From: Pseudomonadota bacterium
GTDB taxonomy: Bacteria > Pseudomonadota > Gammaproteobacteria > Burkholderiales > Burkholderiaceae_C
Length of the DNA stretch: 54,519 nt
NCBI GenBank assembly: GCA_018241265.1
Contig: JAFEEF010000003.1
Location: 1-54,519 of the forward strand
Direction of reading: 5' to 3'
The notes beneath the pieces are model-generated. The model had not been told where the DNA came from. It ran no database searches and saw nothing but the letters and a program-made list of their open reading frames with translations. Every line of letters starts with the position of its first letter. Position 1 is the first letter of the stretch. Shown one piece after another: positions 25,573 through 37,787 of the stretch. The position numbers and the translations under genes were made by a program.

Positions 25573-27414
25573 ATGACGCGCAGGCGCCGGCTGTTGCAGG
25601 CCGCGATCGGACTGGCCGGCGCGCGACTCGCGCCCGGCGTGCAAGGCGCGGCCGCTGCCGACGCGGCCGGCAGCCCGGCCTTCAAGACGCTGCGCTTCGC
25701 GTTCCTGATCGCCGAGACCGGCTTCGATCCGGTGCAGGTGTCGGACGTCTATTCGCGCAGCATCCTGGCGGCGATCTTCGATCCGCCGCTCGAGTTCGAA
25801 TTCCTCGCGCGGCCGTACAAGCTGCGGCCGAACACGCTCGCGGCGATGCCCGAGGTGTCGGACGACTACAAGACCTACACCTTCCGCCTGAAGCCCGGCA
25901 TTTACTTCGCCGACGACCCGGCGTTCGGCGGCAAGCCGCGCGAGCTCGTCGCCGAGGACTACGTCTACACGCTCAAGCGCCACTACGACCCGCGCTGGAA
26001 GAGCCCGAATCTCTACCAGCTCGAGAACGTCAAGCTGCTGGGCCTGTCGGAGCTGCGTCGCGAGCTGGCCGAGAAGAAGCTGCCGTTCGACTATGCGCGC
26101 CCGGTCGAGGGCGCGCAGGTGATCGACCGCTACACCTGGCGCATCCGCCTCGGGGTGTCCGAGCCGCGCTTCCTCGCGATCATGACCGACGTGGGCTGGG
26201 GCGCGATGGCCCGCGAGGTGGTCGAAGCCTACGGCGACAAGATCATGGAGCATCCGGTCGGCACCGGGCCGTTCAAGCTCGGCGCGTGGCGCCGCGCGTC
26301 GCGCGTCGTGCTCGACCGCAACCGCGGCTTTCGCGACGTGCGCTATGACGAGACGGCGCCGCCCGGCGATGCGATGGCCGCCGCGGCGGTCGAGAACCTG
26401 CAGGGCAAGCGCCTGCCGCTGGTCGATCGCGTCGAGATCTCGATCATCGAAGAGGCCCAGCCGCGCTGGCTCGCCTTCGTCAACAACGAGCACGACATCT
26501 TCGACGGCGTGCCGGCGGCGTTCGCCGATCTGGTGCTGCCGAACAACCGCCTCGCGCCCAACCTGGCCAAGCGCGGCATCCGCATGCTGCGCTACCCGCG
26601 CGCCGACATCGCGTTCTCCTACTTCAACATGGAGGATCCGGTCGTCGGCGGCTACACCCCCGACAAGATCGCGCTGCGCCGCGCGATCGCGCTCGGCGTC
26701 GACATCGACAAGGAGATCCGCCTCGTCCGCAAGAACCAGGCGATTCCCGCGCAGTCGCTGATCGGCCCGGAAGCCTGGGGCTACGACGCGGCGTTCCACA
26801 GCGAGATGAGCGAGTACGACCCGGCGCGCGCCAAGGCGCTGCTCGACCTCTACGGCTACATCGACCGCGACGGCGACGGCTGGCGCGAGCAGCCCGACGG
26901 CAAACCGCTCGTGCTCGAGTTCGCGACGCAGCCCGACCAGCAATCGCGCCAGTTCGACGAGCAGTGGCAGACGAACATGAAGGCGATCGGCATCCGCGTC
27001 GCGTTCCGGACCGCGAAGTGGCCGGAGAACCTGAAGGCCTCGACCGCGGGCAAGCTGATGATGTGGGTCCTGGGCTGGACGATAGGCATCCCCGACTGCG
27101 ACCAGTTCCTGTCGCTCGCCTACGGGCCGAACAAGGGCCAGGCGAACAAGTCGCGCTTCGACCTGCCGGCCTACAACCGCGCCTACGAGCGCCAGAAGGT
27201 GCTGCCGAACGGGCCGGAGCGCCAGGCCGCGATCGACGAAGCGAAGAAGCTCCACATCGCCTACATGCCCTTCAAGGTGCACGTGCACCGCATCTTCACC
27301 GACCTCGCGCAGCCGTGGGTGGTCGGCTACCACCGCAACGTGTTCGCCGGCATCGGCGCCGGCTGGCGCTATGTCGACATCGACACGTCGCTCTTGCATC
27401 AGGACGCCGCATGA
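25573..27414 (+). CDS. Peptide-type ABC substrate-binding protein 1 (SBP_bac_5)
   Basis: A 613-residue periplasmic binding protein of the DppA/OppA/YejA class. The N-terminus has a twin-arginine-like start (TRRRRLLQAAIGLAGARL) with cleavage near residue 28 (AAA-AD). Typical family stretches are FAFLIAETGF-type opening (FLIAETGFDPVQVSD), EDYVYTLKRHYDP, HPVGTGPFKLGAWRR and DRDGDGWREQPDG. It is the first of four consecutive paralogs and lies divergent from the YejBEF-like transporter, the likely partner for all four. Ligand unknown; YejA-class receptors bind larger peptides or peptide-nucleotides. Confidence 0.92.
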   Translation: MTRRRRLLQAAIGLAGARLAPGVQGAAAADAAGSPAFKTLRFAFLIAETGFDPVQVSDVYSRSILAAIFDPPLEFEFLARPYKLRPNTLAAMPEVSDDYKTYTFRLKPGIYFADDPAFGGKPRELVAEDYVYTLKRHYDPRWKSPNLYQLENVKLLGLSELRRELAEKKLPFDYARPVEGAQVIDRYTWRIRLGVSEPRFLAIMTDVGWGAMAREVVEAYGDKIMEHPVGTGPFKLGAWRRASRVVLDRNRGFRDVRYDETAPPGDAMAAAAVENLQGKRLPLVDRVEISIIEEAQPRWLAFVNNEHDIFDGVPAAFADLVLPNNRLAPNLAKRGIRMLRYPRADIAFSYFNMEDPVVGGYTPDKIALRRAIALGVDIDKEIRLVRKNQAIPAQSLIGPEAWGYDAAFHSEMSEYDPARAKALLDLYGYIDRDGDGWREQPDGKPLVLEFATQPDQQSRQFDEQWQTNMKAIGIRVAFRTAKWPENLKASTAGKLMMWVLGWTIGIPDCDQFLSLAYGPNKGQANKSRFDLPAYNRAYERQKVLPNGPERQAAIDEAKKLHIAYMPFKVHVHRIFTDLAQPWVVGYHRNVFAGIGAGWRYVDIDTSLLHQDAA

Positions 27415-27472
27415 GCGCGCCGGGCCGTTCCCAAGCGCGAATCCTGGAGCGCGCAGCGCGGAGGGTAGTCCA

Positions 27473-29278
27473 ATGACCGATCTGCGACTCAACCGGCGCG
27501 ACGCTGCGGCATGGATCGCCACGCCGTGGCTGCTGCCGACCGGCGCGCGCGCCGCCGATGGCGGCCCGCGCGTGCTGCGCTATGCGTTCGCGATCGCCGA
27601 GACCGGCTTCGACCCGGCCCAGGTCAGCGACATCTACTCGCGCATCTGCACCGCGCACATGTTCGAGACGATGCTGACCTACGACCACCTGGCGCGGCCG
27701 TTCAAGCTGAAGCCCGAGCTGGCGGAGGCGATGCCGGAGATTTCGGACGACAACACCGTCTTCACGTTCCGGCTCAAGCGGGGCATCCTGTTCGCGGACG
27801 ACCCGGCGTTCGGCGGCAAGCCGCGCGAGGTCACCGCCGAGGACTTCATCTACACGCTCAAGCGGATCTACGACCCGAAGCTGAAGAGCCCGGGTCAGAG
27901 CTCGCTCGAGGACGAAGGGATCATCGGCCTGCGCGAGCTGCGCGAGGCGGCGCTGAAGGGCCAGCCGTTCGACTACGCGCAGCCGGTCGACGGCCTGCAG
28001 GCGATCGACCGCTACACCTTGCGCGTGCGCCTGCGCGAGTCGCGGCCCCGGCATCTGTTCAACTGGGCCGCGAAGGACATCTACGGCGTCGTCGCGCGCG
28101 AGGTCGTCGAAGCCTATGGCGACAGGATCATGGATCATCCGGTCGGCACCGGGCCGTACCGGCTGGCCGAGTGGCGCCGCAGCTCGCGCATCGTCTTCGA
28201 GCGCAACCCGCGCTTTCGCGAGGCCGTCTACGACGTCGCGCCGAATGCCGATGACGCCGAAGGCCAGGCGCTGCTGCAGCGCTTCAAGGGCCGTCGCGTG
28301 CCGATGGTCGATCGGGTCGAGATCTCGATCATCGAGCAGTCGCAGCCGCGCTGGCTCGCGTTCCTGAGCGGCGAGCAGAACTTCCTCGATCGGCTGCCGC
28401 CCGACTTCGTCACGATCGCGCTCGCCGGCAGCAAGCTCGCGCCGAACCTCGTCAAGCGCGGCATCCATCTGCATCGCGCGTTGATGGCGGACATCACGCT
28501 GAACGTCTTCAACATGCAGAACAGCGTGGTCGGCGGCTACGCGCCGGCGCAGATCGCGCTGCGCCGCGCGATGGCGCTGGGCGACAGCATCGAGCGCGAG
28601 ATCCGGCTGCTGCGCTACGGCCAGGCCATTCCTGCGCAATCGATCGTGCCGCCGCTGGTGCTCGGCTACGACCCGGAACTGCACACCGAGAACAGCGTCT
28701 TCGACCCGGCGCGGGCGAAGGCGCTGCTCGACGTCTACGGCTATGTCGACCGCGATGGCGACGGCTGGCGCGAGCGCCCCGACGGCAGCCCGATGACGCT
28801 CGTCATGAACACGCAGCCCGACCCGCTGTCGCGTGCCCAGGACGGGTTGTGGAAGAAGAGCATGGATGCGCTCGGTCTGCGCGTCGAGCTGAAGAACGCG
28901 CAGTGGCCGGAGAACCTGAAGGCGGCGCTGGCCGGCAACTTCATGATGTGGCGCGTCGCGTCGCTGGCGTCGTCGCCCGACGGGCTGGGTGCGCTCGAGC
29001 GCGCCTACGGGCCGTCGATCGGCAAGGGCAACATCGCGCGCATGCAGCTGCCCGCGTTCGACGACATCTACCGCCAGCTCAAGTTCATGCCCGACGGACC
29101 GGCGCGCCAGGCCAAGTTCGACGAGGCCGCCAAGCTGCTCGTCGCCTATGCGCCGTACCGTGCGGGCGTGCACCGGATCGCCAACGACATGTCCTATGCC
29201 GAAGTGCAGGGCTATCGGCGCACGCCGTTCTGGCTCGACTGGTGGCAGTTCGTCGACGTCGCGCCGTCGGCGGCGTGA
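27473..29278 (+). CDS. Peptide-type ABC substrate-binding protein 2 (SBP_bac_5)
   Basis: A 601-residue paralog. The signal region MTDLRLNRRDAAAWIATPW has a twin-arginine pair but a short hydrophobic core, with cleavage near ARA-AD (residue 27). It shares long stretches with proteins 1 and 3: FAIAETGFDPAQVSDIYSR, EDFIYTLKRIYDP, HPVGTGPYRLAEWRRSSR, DRDGDGWRERPDGSP. The ATG at 27473 was chosen because the frame upstream lies in spacer. It follows protein 1 after 58 bases and precedes protein 3 by 21 bases. Confidence 0.92.
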   Translation: MTDLRLNRRDAAAWIATPWLLPTGARAADGGPRVLRYAFAIAETGFDPAQVSDIYSRICTAHMFETMLTYDHLARPFKLKPELAEAMPEISDDNTVFTFRLKRGILFADDPAFGGKPREVTAEDFIYTLKRIYDPKLKSPGQSSLEDEGIIGLRELREAALKGQPFDYAQPVDGLQAIDRYTLRVRLRESRPRHLFNWAAKDIYGVVAREVVEAYGDRIMDHPVGTGPYRLAEWRRSSRIVFERNPRFREAVYDVAPNADDAEGQALLQRFKGRRVPMVDRVEISIIEQSQPRWLAFLSGEQNFLDRLPPDFVTIALAGSKLAPNLVKRGIHLHRALMADITLNVFNMQNSVVGGYAPAQIALRRAMALGDSIEREIRLLRYGQAIPAQSIVPPLVLGYDPELHTENSVFDPARAKALLDVYGYVDRDGDGWRERPDGSPMTLVMNTQPDPLSRAQDGLWKKSMDALGLRVELKNAQWPENLKAALAGNFMMWRVASLASSPDGLGALERAYGPSIGKGNIARMQLPAFDDIYRQLKFMPDGPARQAKFDEAAKLLVAYAPYRAGVHRIANDMSYAEVQGYRRTPFWLDWWQFVDVAPSAA

Positions 29279-29299
29279 CGAACGGCACGCAGGATCGCG

Positions 29300-31099
29300 A
29301 TGCCGCTGACCCGACGTGGCGCGCTCGTGCGGGTCGGCGCCGCGGCGGCGCTGCCGGCCTGGAGCGCGCACGCGGATGCCGTCGCCACGCCGCGCGTGCT
29401 GCGCTATGCCTTCGCGGTCGCCGAGACCGGCTTCGATCCGGTGCAGGTCAGCGACCTCTATTCGCGCATCTGCACCGCGCATGTCTTCGAGACGATGCTC
29501 GGCTACGACCACCTGGCGCGGCCGTTCCGCCTCCAACCTTGCGTCGCCGAAGCCATGCCGGAGGTGGCCGACGACTACCGGACGTTCACGTTCCGGCTGC
29601 GGCCCGGCATCCTGTACGCCGATGATCCGGTGTTCCGCGGCCGGCCGCGCGAGCTCGTCGCCGCCGACTTCGTCTACAGCCTGAAGCGCCACTACGACCC
29701 GAAGTACAAGAACCCCAACCTGGCGAACCTCGATGACCAGGGGATCATCGGCCTGGCCGAGCTGCGCCGTGCCGCACAGCAAGCCGGCGGCCGCTACGAC
29801 TACGACCAGCCGGTCGAAGGGCTGCAGGCGCTCGACCGCTACACCTTGCGCGTGCGTTTGCGCGAGTCGCGGCCGCGCCATCTCTTCATGTGGGCCGCGC
29901 CCGATGTCTACGGCGCCGTGGCACGCGAAGTCGTCGAAGGCTACGGCGACAAGATCATGGAGCATCCGGTCGGCACCGGTCCGTACCGGCTGGCCGAGTG
30001 GCGCCGCAGCTCGCGCCTGGTCTTCGTGCGCAACGAGCGCTACCGCGACGTGCGCTACGACGCCGAGCCGGCGCCCGATGATGCCGAAGGCCGGGCGGTC
30101 GCCGAGCGCTTGCGCGGCCGGCGCTTGCCGATGGTCGATAAGGTCGAGATCGCGATCATCGAGGAATCGCAGCCGCGCTGGCTCGCCTTCCTGAACCGCG
30201 AGCAGAACTTCCTCGAGCGGCTGCCCAACGAATACGCGCCGGTCGCGGTGCCGGGCGGCCGGATCGCGCCGCATCTGGCGCGGCGCGGCGTGCAGTCGTA
30301 CCGCGTGCTCGGCGCCGACATCACGACCGTGACCTTCAACATGGAGGATCCGCTGATCGGCGGCTACACGCCCGACAAGGTCGCGCTGCGCCGCGCGATC
30401 GTGCTCGGCAACGACGTGCAGCGCGAGATCCGCGACGCGCGCTACGGCCAGGCGATCCCGGCGCAGTCGCTGCTGCGGCCGCAGACCATAGGCTACCGGG
30501 CCGACCTGCGCACCGAGATGGGCGTCTACGATCCGGCGCGCGCGAAGGCGCTGCTCGATCTCTACGGCTATGTCGACCGCGACGGCGACGGCTGGCGCGA
30601 GCGTCCCGACGGCAGCCCGCTGACGCTCGAGTTGCGCACGCAGGGCGACAGCGCGACGCGCCAGCTCGACGAGCTGTGGAAGAAGGACGTCGACGCGCTC
30701 GGCCTGAAGGTGGAGCTGAAGAACGCCCAGTGGCCGGAGAACCTGAAGGCCACGCAAAGCGGCCACTACATGATCTGGCGCGTCGGCTACAGCGCGCCGA
30801 CGCCCGACGGCCAGCAGGCCCTCGAGCTGGCGTACGGGCCATCGGCCGGCAAGATCAACCTCGCGCGCTTTCGGCTGCCGGCGTTCGACAAGCTCTACGA
30901 CGCGCTGCGCGTCATGACCGACGGGCCGGAGCGCCAGGCCGCGTTCGACGCGGCGACCCGGCTCGTCGTCGCCTATGCGCCCTACCGCGTCGGCGTGCAT
31001 CGGGTGCTGACCGACCTCGCCTATCCCGAGGTCATCGGCTATCGGCGGCCGGCGTGCTGGCAGGGGTGGTGGCCGTATGTCGACGTCCAATCCGCCTGA
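29300..31099 (+). CDS. Peptide-type ABC substrate-binding protein 3 (SBP_bac_5)
   Basis: A 599-residue paralog, closest to protein 2 (both have YSRICTAH.FETML.YDHLARPF and RLAEWRRSSR). Signal region MPLTRRGALVRVGAAAALPAWSA carries a twin-arginine pair and ends near AHA-DA (residue 25). Conserved family parts: ADFVYSLKRHYDP, HPVGTGPYRL, DRDGDGWRERPDGSP, and the C-terminal YRVGVHRVLTDLAYPEVIGY. Its 3' end overlaps the start of protein 4 by 23 bases in another frame, so the two are translationally linked. Confidence 0.92.
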   Translation: MPLTRRGALVRVGAAAALPAWSAHADAVATPRVLRYAFAVAETGFDPVQVSDLYSRICTAHVFETMLGYDHLARPFRLQPCVAEAMPEVADDYRTFTFRLRPGILYADDPVFRGRPRELVAADFVYSLKRHYDPKYKNPNLANLDDQGIIGLAELRRAAQQAGGRYDYDQPVEGLQALDRYTLRVRLRESRPRHLFMWAAPDVYGAVAREVVEGYGDKIMEHPVGTGPYRLAEWRRSSRLVFVRNERYRDVRYDAEPAPDDAEGRAVAERLRGRRLPMVDKVEIAIIEESQPRWLAFLNREQNFLERLPNEYAPVAVPGGRIAPHLARRGVQSYRVLGADITTVTFNMEDPLIGGYTPDKVALRRAIVLGNDVQREIRDARYGQAIPAQSLLRPQTIGYRADLRTEMGVYDPARAKALLDLYGYVDRDGDGWRERPDGSPLTLELRTQGDSATRQLDELWKKDVDALGLKVELKNAQWPENLKATQSGHYMIWRVGYSAPTPDGQQALELAYGPSAGKINLARFRLPAFDKLYDALRVMTDGPERQAAFDAATRLVVAYAPYRVGVHRVLTDLAYPEVIGYRRPACWQGWWPYVDVQSA

Positions 31100-32891
31100 C
31101 ATCGCCCGTCGCCGCTGGCTGGCCGCGACCGGCATCGGCCTCGCCGCGGCCGGCGCGCGTGCCGGGCAGGCGCCGTTCGACAACACGCTGCGCGTCGTCT
31201 TCAACACCACCGAGACGACGTTCGACCCGCCGCAGATCCCCGACGAGAACTCCAGCCACGTCGCCGCCTGCATCTTCGAGGCGCCGCTGACCTACGACTA
31301 CCTCGCGCGGCCGACCGCGCTGCGGCCGCAGACCGCGGTCGCGCTGCCCGAGGTCTCTTCGGACTTTCGCCGCTACACCTTTCGCATCCGGCCGGGGATC
31401 TTCTTCGCCGACGACCCGGCGTTCAAGGGCCGGCCGCGCGAGCTCATCGCCGAGGACTACGTCTACAGCGTCAAGCGCTACTACGACCCGGCGATCAACT
31501 CCGAGCACCTCTACGTGTTCGAGAACGCCAAGCTGCTCGGTCTCAGCGAGCTGCGCCATGAGGCGCTCGCGGCGAAGCGCCGTTTCGACTACGACCGCGC
31601 GGTCGAAGGCATCCGCGCGCTCGACCGCTACACCTTCGTCGTGCAGCTCGGCAACCCGAGCCCGCGCTTCGCCTACTGGTTCGCGCAGCCGGCGCTGACC
31701 GGCGCGATGGCACGCGAAGTGGTCGAGGCCTACGGCGACGACATCGGCGCGCATCCGGTCGGTACCGGGCCGTTCCGGCTCGCGTTCTGGCGGCGCGGCT
31801 CGCGCATCGAGCTGGCGCGCCGGCCCGAGTACCGGCTGCAGCACTTCGCCGCGGCGCCGGCCGAGGGTGACGCGCAGGGCCGGGCGATCGCCGACGAGCT
31901 CGCCGGCCGGCGCCTGCCGCTCGTCGATCGCATCGAGGTCAACGTGATCGAGGAAGCGCAGCCGCGCTGGCTGGCGTTCCTGAACGGCCAGGTCGACCAG
32001 ATCGAGTTGCCGTTCGAGTTCGCGCCGATCGCGATGCCGCACGACCGGCTCGCGCCCAACCTCGCGCGCCGCGGCATCCGCGCGCAGCGCTCGCTGCAGC
32101 CGGACATGCTGATGAACTACTTCAACATGACCCATCCGGTGGTCGGCGGCTATGCACCCGAGAAGGTGGCCTTGCGCCGCGCGATCGGGCTGGCGTTCCA
32201 CGGCGACGCCGAGATCTCGGGCGTGCGACGCGGCCAGGCGATCGTCGCCGAGTCGGTGGTCGCGCCGCATGCGTCCGGCTATGACGCCGGCTATCGCAGC
32301 GAGATGGGTCAGTACAGCCCGGCGCGCGCCAAGGCGCTGCTCGATCTCTACGGCTACGTCGATCGCGACGGCGACGGCTGGCGCGAGCTGCCCGACGGCC
32401 GTCCGCTCGAGCTGCGCCTGTCGACGATCTCGAGCCAGCGCGATCGCGCGGTCAGCGAGGTCTGGCGCAAGAGCATGGCCGAAGTCGGCCTGAAGATCCG
32501 CTTCGACGTCGCGACCTGGGCCGACCTGCTGAAGCGCAGCCGCACCGCGAGCCTGATGATGTGGGGCTATGCCTGGGTCGCGACGTCGCCGGACGGCGCG
32601 TTCTTCCTCGGCATCGGCTACGGGCCGAATGCCGGCGAGTCGAACGATGCGCGCTTTTCGCTGCCGGCCTACGACCGCCTCTACGAGCGCCAGGACGTGC
32701 TGCCCGACGGGCCGGAGCGCGACGCCGTGATGCGCGACGCGAAGAACCTGCTCGCCGCCTACATGCCGTACAAGGCGCATGCCCACACGATCCTCACCGA
32801 CCTCTTGCAGCCGCGCGTGCGCGGCTACGTCCGCCATCCGTTCATGCGCGACAACTGGTGCTACGTCGGCGTCGACCGGGAGTGGTCGTAG
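31077..32891 (+). CDS. Peptide-type ABC substrate-binding protein 4 (SBP_bac_5)
   Basis: A 604-residue paralog, the most divergent of the four: the opening reads FNTTETTFDPPQIPDENSS in place of the ETGFDP..VSD..SR motif. The signal region (ARRRWLAATGIGLAAAGARAG) fits a Tat signal, cleavage near residue 29. Family parts remain: EDYVYSVKRYYDP, HPVGTGPFRLAFWRRGSR, DRDGDGWRELPDGRP. The different opening suggests a different ligand. It ends the receptor run; the acetoacetyl-CoA synthetase gene follows after 45 bases. Confidence 0.92.
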   Translation: MSTSNPPDIARRRWLAATGIGLAAAGARAGQAPFDNTLRVVFNTTETTFDPPQIPDENSSHVAACIFEAPLTYDYLARPTALRPQTAVALPEVSSDFRRYTFRIRPGIFFADDPAFKGRPRELIAEDYVYSVKRYYDPAINSEHLYVFENAKLLGLSELRHEALAAKRRFDYDRAVEGIRALDRYTFVVQLGNPSPRFAYWFAQPALTGAMAREVVEAYGDDIGAHPVGTGPFRLAFWRRGSRIELARRPEYRLQHFAAAPAEGDAQGRAIADELAGRRLPLVDRIEVNVIEEAQPRWLAFLNGQVDQIELPFEFAPIAMPHDRLAPNLARRGIRAQRSLQPDMLMNYFNMTHPVVGGYAPEKVALRRAIGLAFHGDAEISGVRRGQAIVAESVVAPHASGYDAGYRSEMGQYSPARAKALLDLYGYVDRDGDGWRELPDGRPLELRLSTISSQRDRAVSEVWRKSMAEVGLKIRFDVATWADLLKRSRTASLMMWGYAWVATSPDGAFFLGIGYGPNAGESNDARFSLPAYDRLYERQDVLPDGPERDAVMRDAKNLLAAYMPYKAHAHTILTDLLQPRVRGYVRHPFMRDNWCYVGVDREWS

Positions 32892-32936
32892 TCGCTGTGA
32901 CAATCCCGATCGAGCCCTCTCCGTCGTACACCCGCC

Positions 32937-35057
32937 ATGCCCCTGCCGGAACCCCAGATCCTTCGCTACACCCGCTGGCTCGCCGAGCACCGCGGCCTGC
33001 AGTTCGATCCGACGACGACGGATGGCTACGACGCGTTGTGGCGCTGGTCGGTCGATGACCTGACGGCGTTCTGGTCGTCGATCTGGGCATGGTCGGGACT
33101 GCAGTCGCCGACGCCGTGGACCAGCGTCCTCGAAGCCGAGGTGATGCCGGGTGCGCGCTGGTTCAGCGGCGCGCAGGTCAACTACGCGCAACACGTCTTC
33201 ACGCATGCCGACCGGTCGCATGCGGCCGGCCATCCGGCGATGCTGTTCCAGAACGAGGCGATGCAGGCGCGCGGCGAGATCGACGAGATCGCCTGGCCCG
33301 AGCTGCGCCGCCGGGTCGCGTCGCTCGCCGCGGCGCTGCGTCGCATGGGCGTCGAGCCGGGCGATCGGGTCTGCGCGTTCCTGCCGAACACGCCGGCCGC
33401 GGCGGTCGCGTTTCTCGCCGCGGCGAGCGTCGGCGCGATCTGGTCGGTCTGCTCGCCCGACATGGGGCCGGTCGCGGTGCTCGACCGCTTTCGCCAGATC
33501 GAGCCGAAGGTACTGATCGCCTGCGACGGCTACACCTATGGCGGCGTCGCGCACGACCGCATGGCGGTGCTGGAAGGGCTGCTCGGCGAGCTGCCGAGCG
33601 TGCGCCACGTCGTGCTGCAGCGCTACCTGAACGCCGACACGGACCGAGCGCGACTCGCGGGCGCGACGCGTGACGCTCAAGACTTCGATGCGCTGATCGC
33701 CGCCGACGTGCCGTTCGAGCCGCGCTGGCTGCCGTTCGACCATCCGCTGTGGGTCGTCTATTCGAGCGGTACCACCGGCCTGCCGAAGGCGATCGTGCAC
33801 GGCCACGGCGGCGTGATGATCGAGGCCCTCAAAGCCGGTGCGCTGCACAACAACCTCGGCTCCAGCGTCGACACCGGCGAGCGCTACCACTGGTACAGCA
33901 CGACCGGCTGGATCATGTGGAACTCGCAGATCGCCGGGCTCCTGGCCGGCATCACGATCTGCGTCTACGACGGCAGCCCGGGCGGCCGCATCGGCGCATC
34001 GGACTGGTCGACCTTGTGGCGCTTCGTCGGTGCGACCGGCGTCACTTTCTTCGGCGCCGGCGCGGCGTTCTACGCCAGCTGCCTGAAGGCCGGCGTGGAG
34101 CCGGCGCAGGTCGCGGATTTGTCGAAGCTGCGCGCGCTCGGCTCCACCGGCTCGCCGCTCGCGATCGACTGCTACCGCTGGGTCTACGACCATGTGCCGC
34201 AGGTCGACGGCAAGGACATCTGGCTCGACCCGATCTCCGGCGGCACCGACTTCGCCGGCGCGTTCGTCGCCGGCATGCCGACCTTGCCGGTGGTCGAAGG
34301 CGAGATGCAGTGCCGCTGCCTCGGGGCCGCGGTCGAGGCGTGGTCGGAGCCCGATGCGCGCGGCCGCGGCAGGCCGCTGATCGACGAAGTGGGCGAGCTG
34401 GTTTGCATCAAGCCGATGCCCTCGATGCCGCTCTACCTTTGGGGCGACATGGAGCCCCCGGGCGGAAATACCGCCCGCCCCCCGGGGGGGCAGACGCCGG
34501 CCTTGGGGCGACCCGGCGGCGGGCGTCCCGACGGTCAGCGCTACCTCGACAGCTACTTCGACATGTACCCCGGCATCTGGCGCCACGGCGACTGGATACG
34601 CATCACGCCGCGCGGCGGCGCGATCATCTACGGCCGCAGCGACGCGACGATCAACCGCCACGGCATCCGCATGGGCACCGCCGAGCTGTACCGCGCGGTC
34701 GAGGCGCTGCCGGAGGTGCTCGACAGCCTCGTCGTCGACCTCGAATACCTCGGCCGCGAGAGCTGGATGCCGCTGTTCGTCGTGCTGCGCGAGGGCGTCG
34801 CCTTGGACGATGCGCTGAAGAAGCGGCTGAAGGACGGCATCAAGGCGGCGCTGTCGGCGCGCCACGTGCCGAACGAGATCTTCCAGGTCGACGCGCTGCC
34901 TCGCACCCTGTCCGGCAAGAAGATGGAGCTGCCGGTCAAGAAGCTCCTGATGGGCACGCCGGCCGATCAGGTCTTCAAGCTCGACGCGATGGCCAACGCC
35001 GGCAGCGTCGCCTGGTTCGCGGAGTTTGCCCGGCGGCGTCTCGAGGCCGCGCCCTGA
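32937..35057 (+). CDS. Acetoacetyl-CoA synthetase with an in-frame insert
   Basis: An AMP-forming acyl-CoA ligase that activates acetoacetate, linked to ketone-body or polyhydroxybutyrate use. The 706-residue product has the N-terminal AACS region (LRYTRWLAEHRGLQFD), the nucleotide motif YSSGTTGLPKAIVHGHGG (about 275-291), the GRSDATINRHGIRMGTAE region and the catalytic Lys end LPRTLSGKKMELPVKKL. It is longer than typical AACS (about 650-670): residues ~505-534, between LWGDM and RYLDSYF, are a Gly/Pro/Arg-rich insert encoded by a GC-rich palindrome (34454-34491 and following). Whether the enzyme tolerates it is unknown, but no stop or frameshift results. GACAAT at 32899-32904 may be the -10. 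Confidence 0.9.
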   Translation: MPLPEPQILRYTRWLAEHRGLQFDPTTTDGYDALWRWSVDDLTAFWSSIWAWSGLQSPTPWTSVLEAEVMPGARWFSGAQVNYAQHVFTHADRSHAAGHPAMLFQNEAMQARGEIDEIAWPELRRRVASLAAALRRMGVEPGDRVCAFLPNTPAAAVAFLAAASVGAIWSVCSPDMGPVAVLDRFRQIEPKVLIACDGYTYGGVAHDRMAVLEGLLGELPSVRHVVLQRYLNADTDRARLAGATRDAQDFDALIAADVPFEPRWLPFDHPLWVVYSSGTTGLPKAIVHGHGGVMIEALKAGALHNNLGSSVDTGERYHWYSTTGWIMWNSQIAGLLAGITICVYDGSPGGRIGASDWSTLWRFVGATGVTFFGAGAAFYASCLKAGVEPAQVADLSKLRALGSTGSPLAIDCYRWVYDHVPQVDGKDIWLDPISGGTDFAGAFVAGMPTLPVVEGEMQCRCLGAAVEAWSEPDARGRGRPLIDEVGELVCIKPMPSMPLYLWGDMEPPGGNTARPPGGQTPALGRPGGGRPDGQRYLDSYFDMYPGIWRHGDWIRITPRGGAIIYGRSDATINRHGIRMGTAELYRAVEALPEVLDSLVVDLEYLGRESWMPLFVVLREGVALDDALKKRLKDGIKAALSARHVPNEIFQVDALPRTLSGKKMELPVKKLLMGTPADQVFKLDAMANAGSVAWFAEFARRRLEAAP
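34454..34491. repeat. Palindromic insert inside the acetoacetyl-CoA synthetase gene
   Basis: GCCCCC (34454-34459) pairs with GGGGGC (34486-34491). Inside it GGGCGG (34460-34465) pairs with CCGCCC (34471-34476) around loop AAATA; CCCCCC/GGGGGG (34478-34489) is an alternative hairpin. The inserted stretch continues GC-rich to about 34536. It looks like the intergenic GC-rich palindromic repeats found in several Burkholderiales, but here in frame within a gene. No second copy exists in the window. Confidence 0.65.
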
Positions 35058-35177
35058 CGGTCGAGCCTGCAGGCCAGCGCGCGCAGCGCCGTCGCATCGC
35101 GGACGACAATCCGGTTGAAGGGCCGCGCTCCTTGCAGCGTTCGCCTTCGATGCTCCCTCTTGTCGGAGGTACTGGTC

Positions 35178-37783
<2,606 letters not shown>

Positions 37784-37787
<4 letters not shown>

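Noticed and set aside
27296-34865. Very long open frames on the minus strand opposite the receptor and synthetase genes
   Set aside because: They mirror the codon structure of the GC-rich plus-strand genes, are rich in Arg/Ala/His/Gly, and have no recognisable domain.
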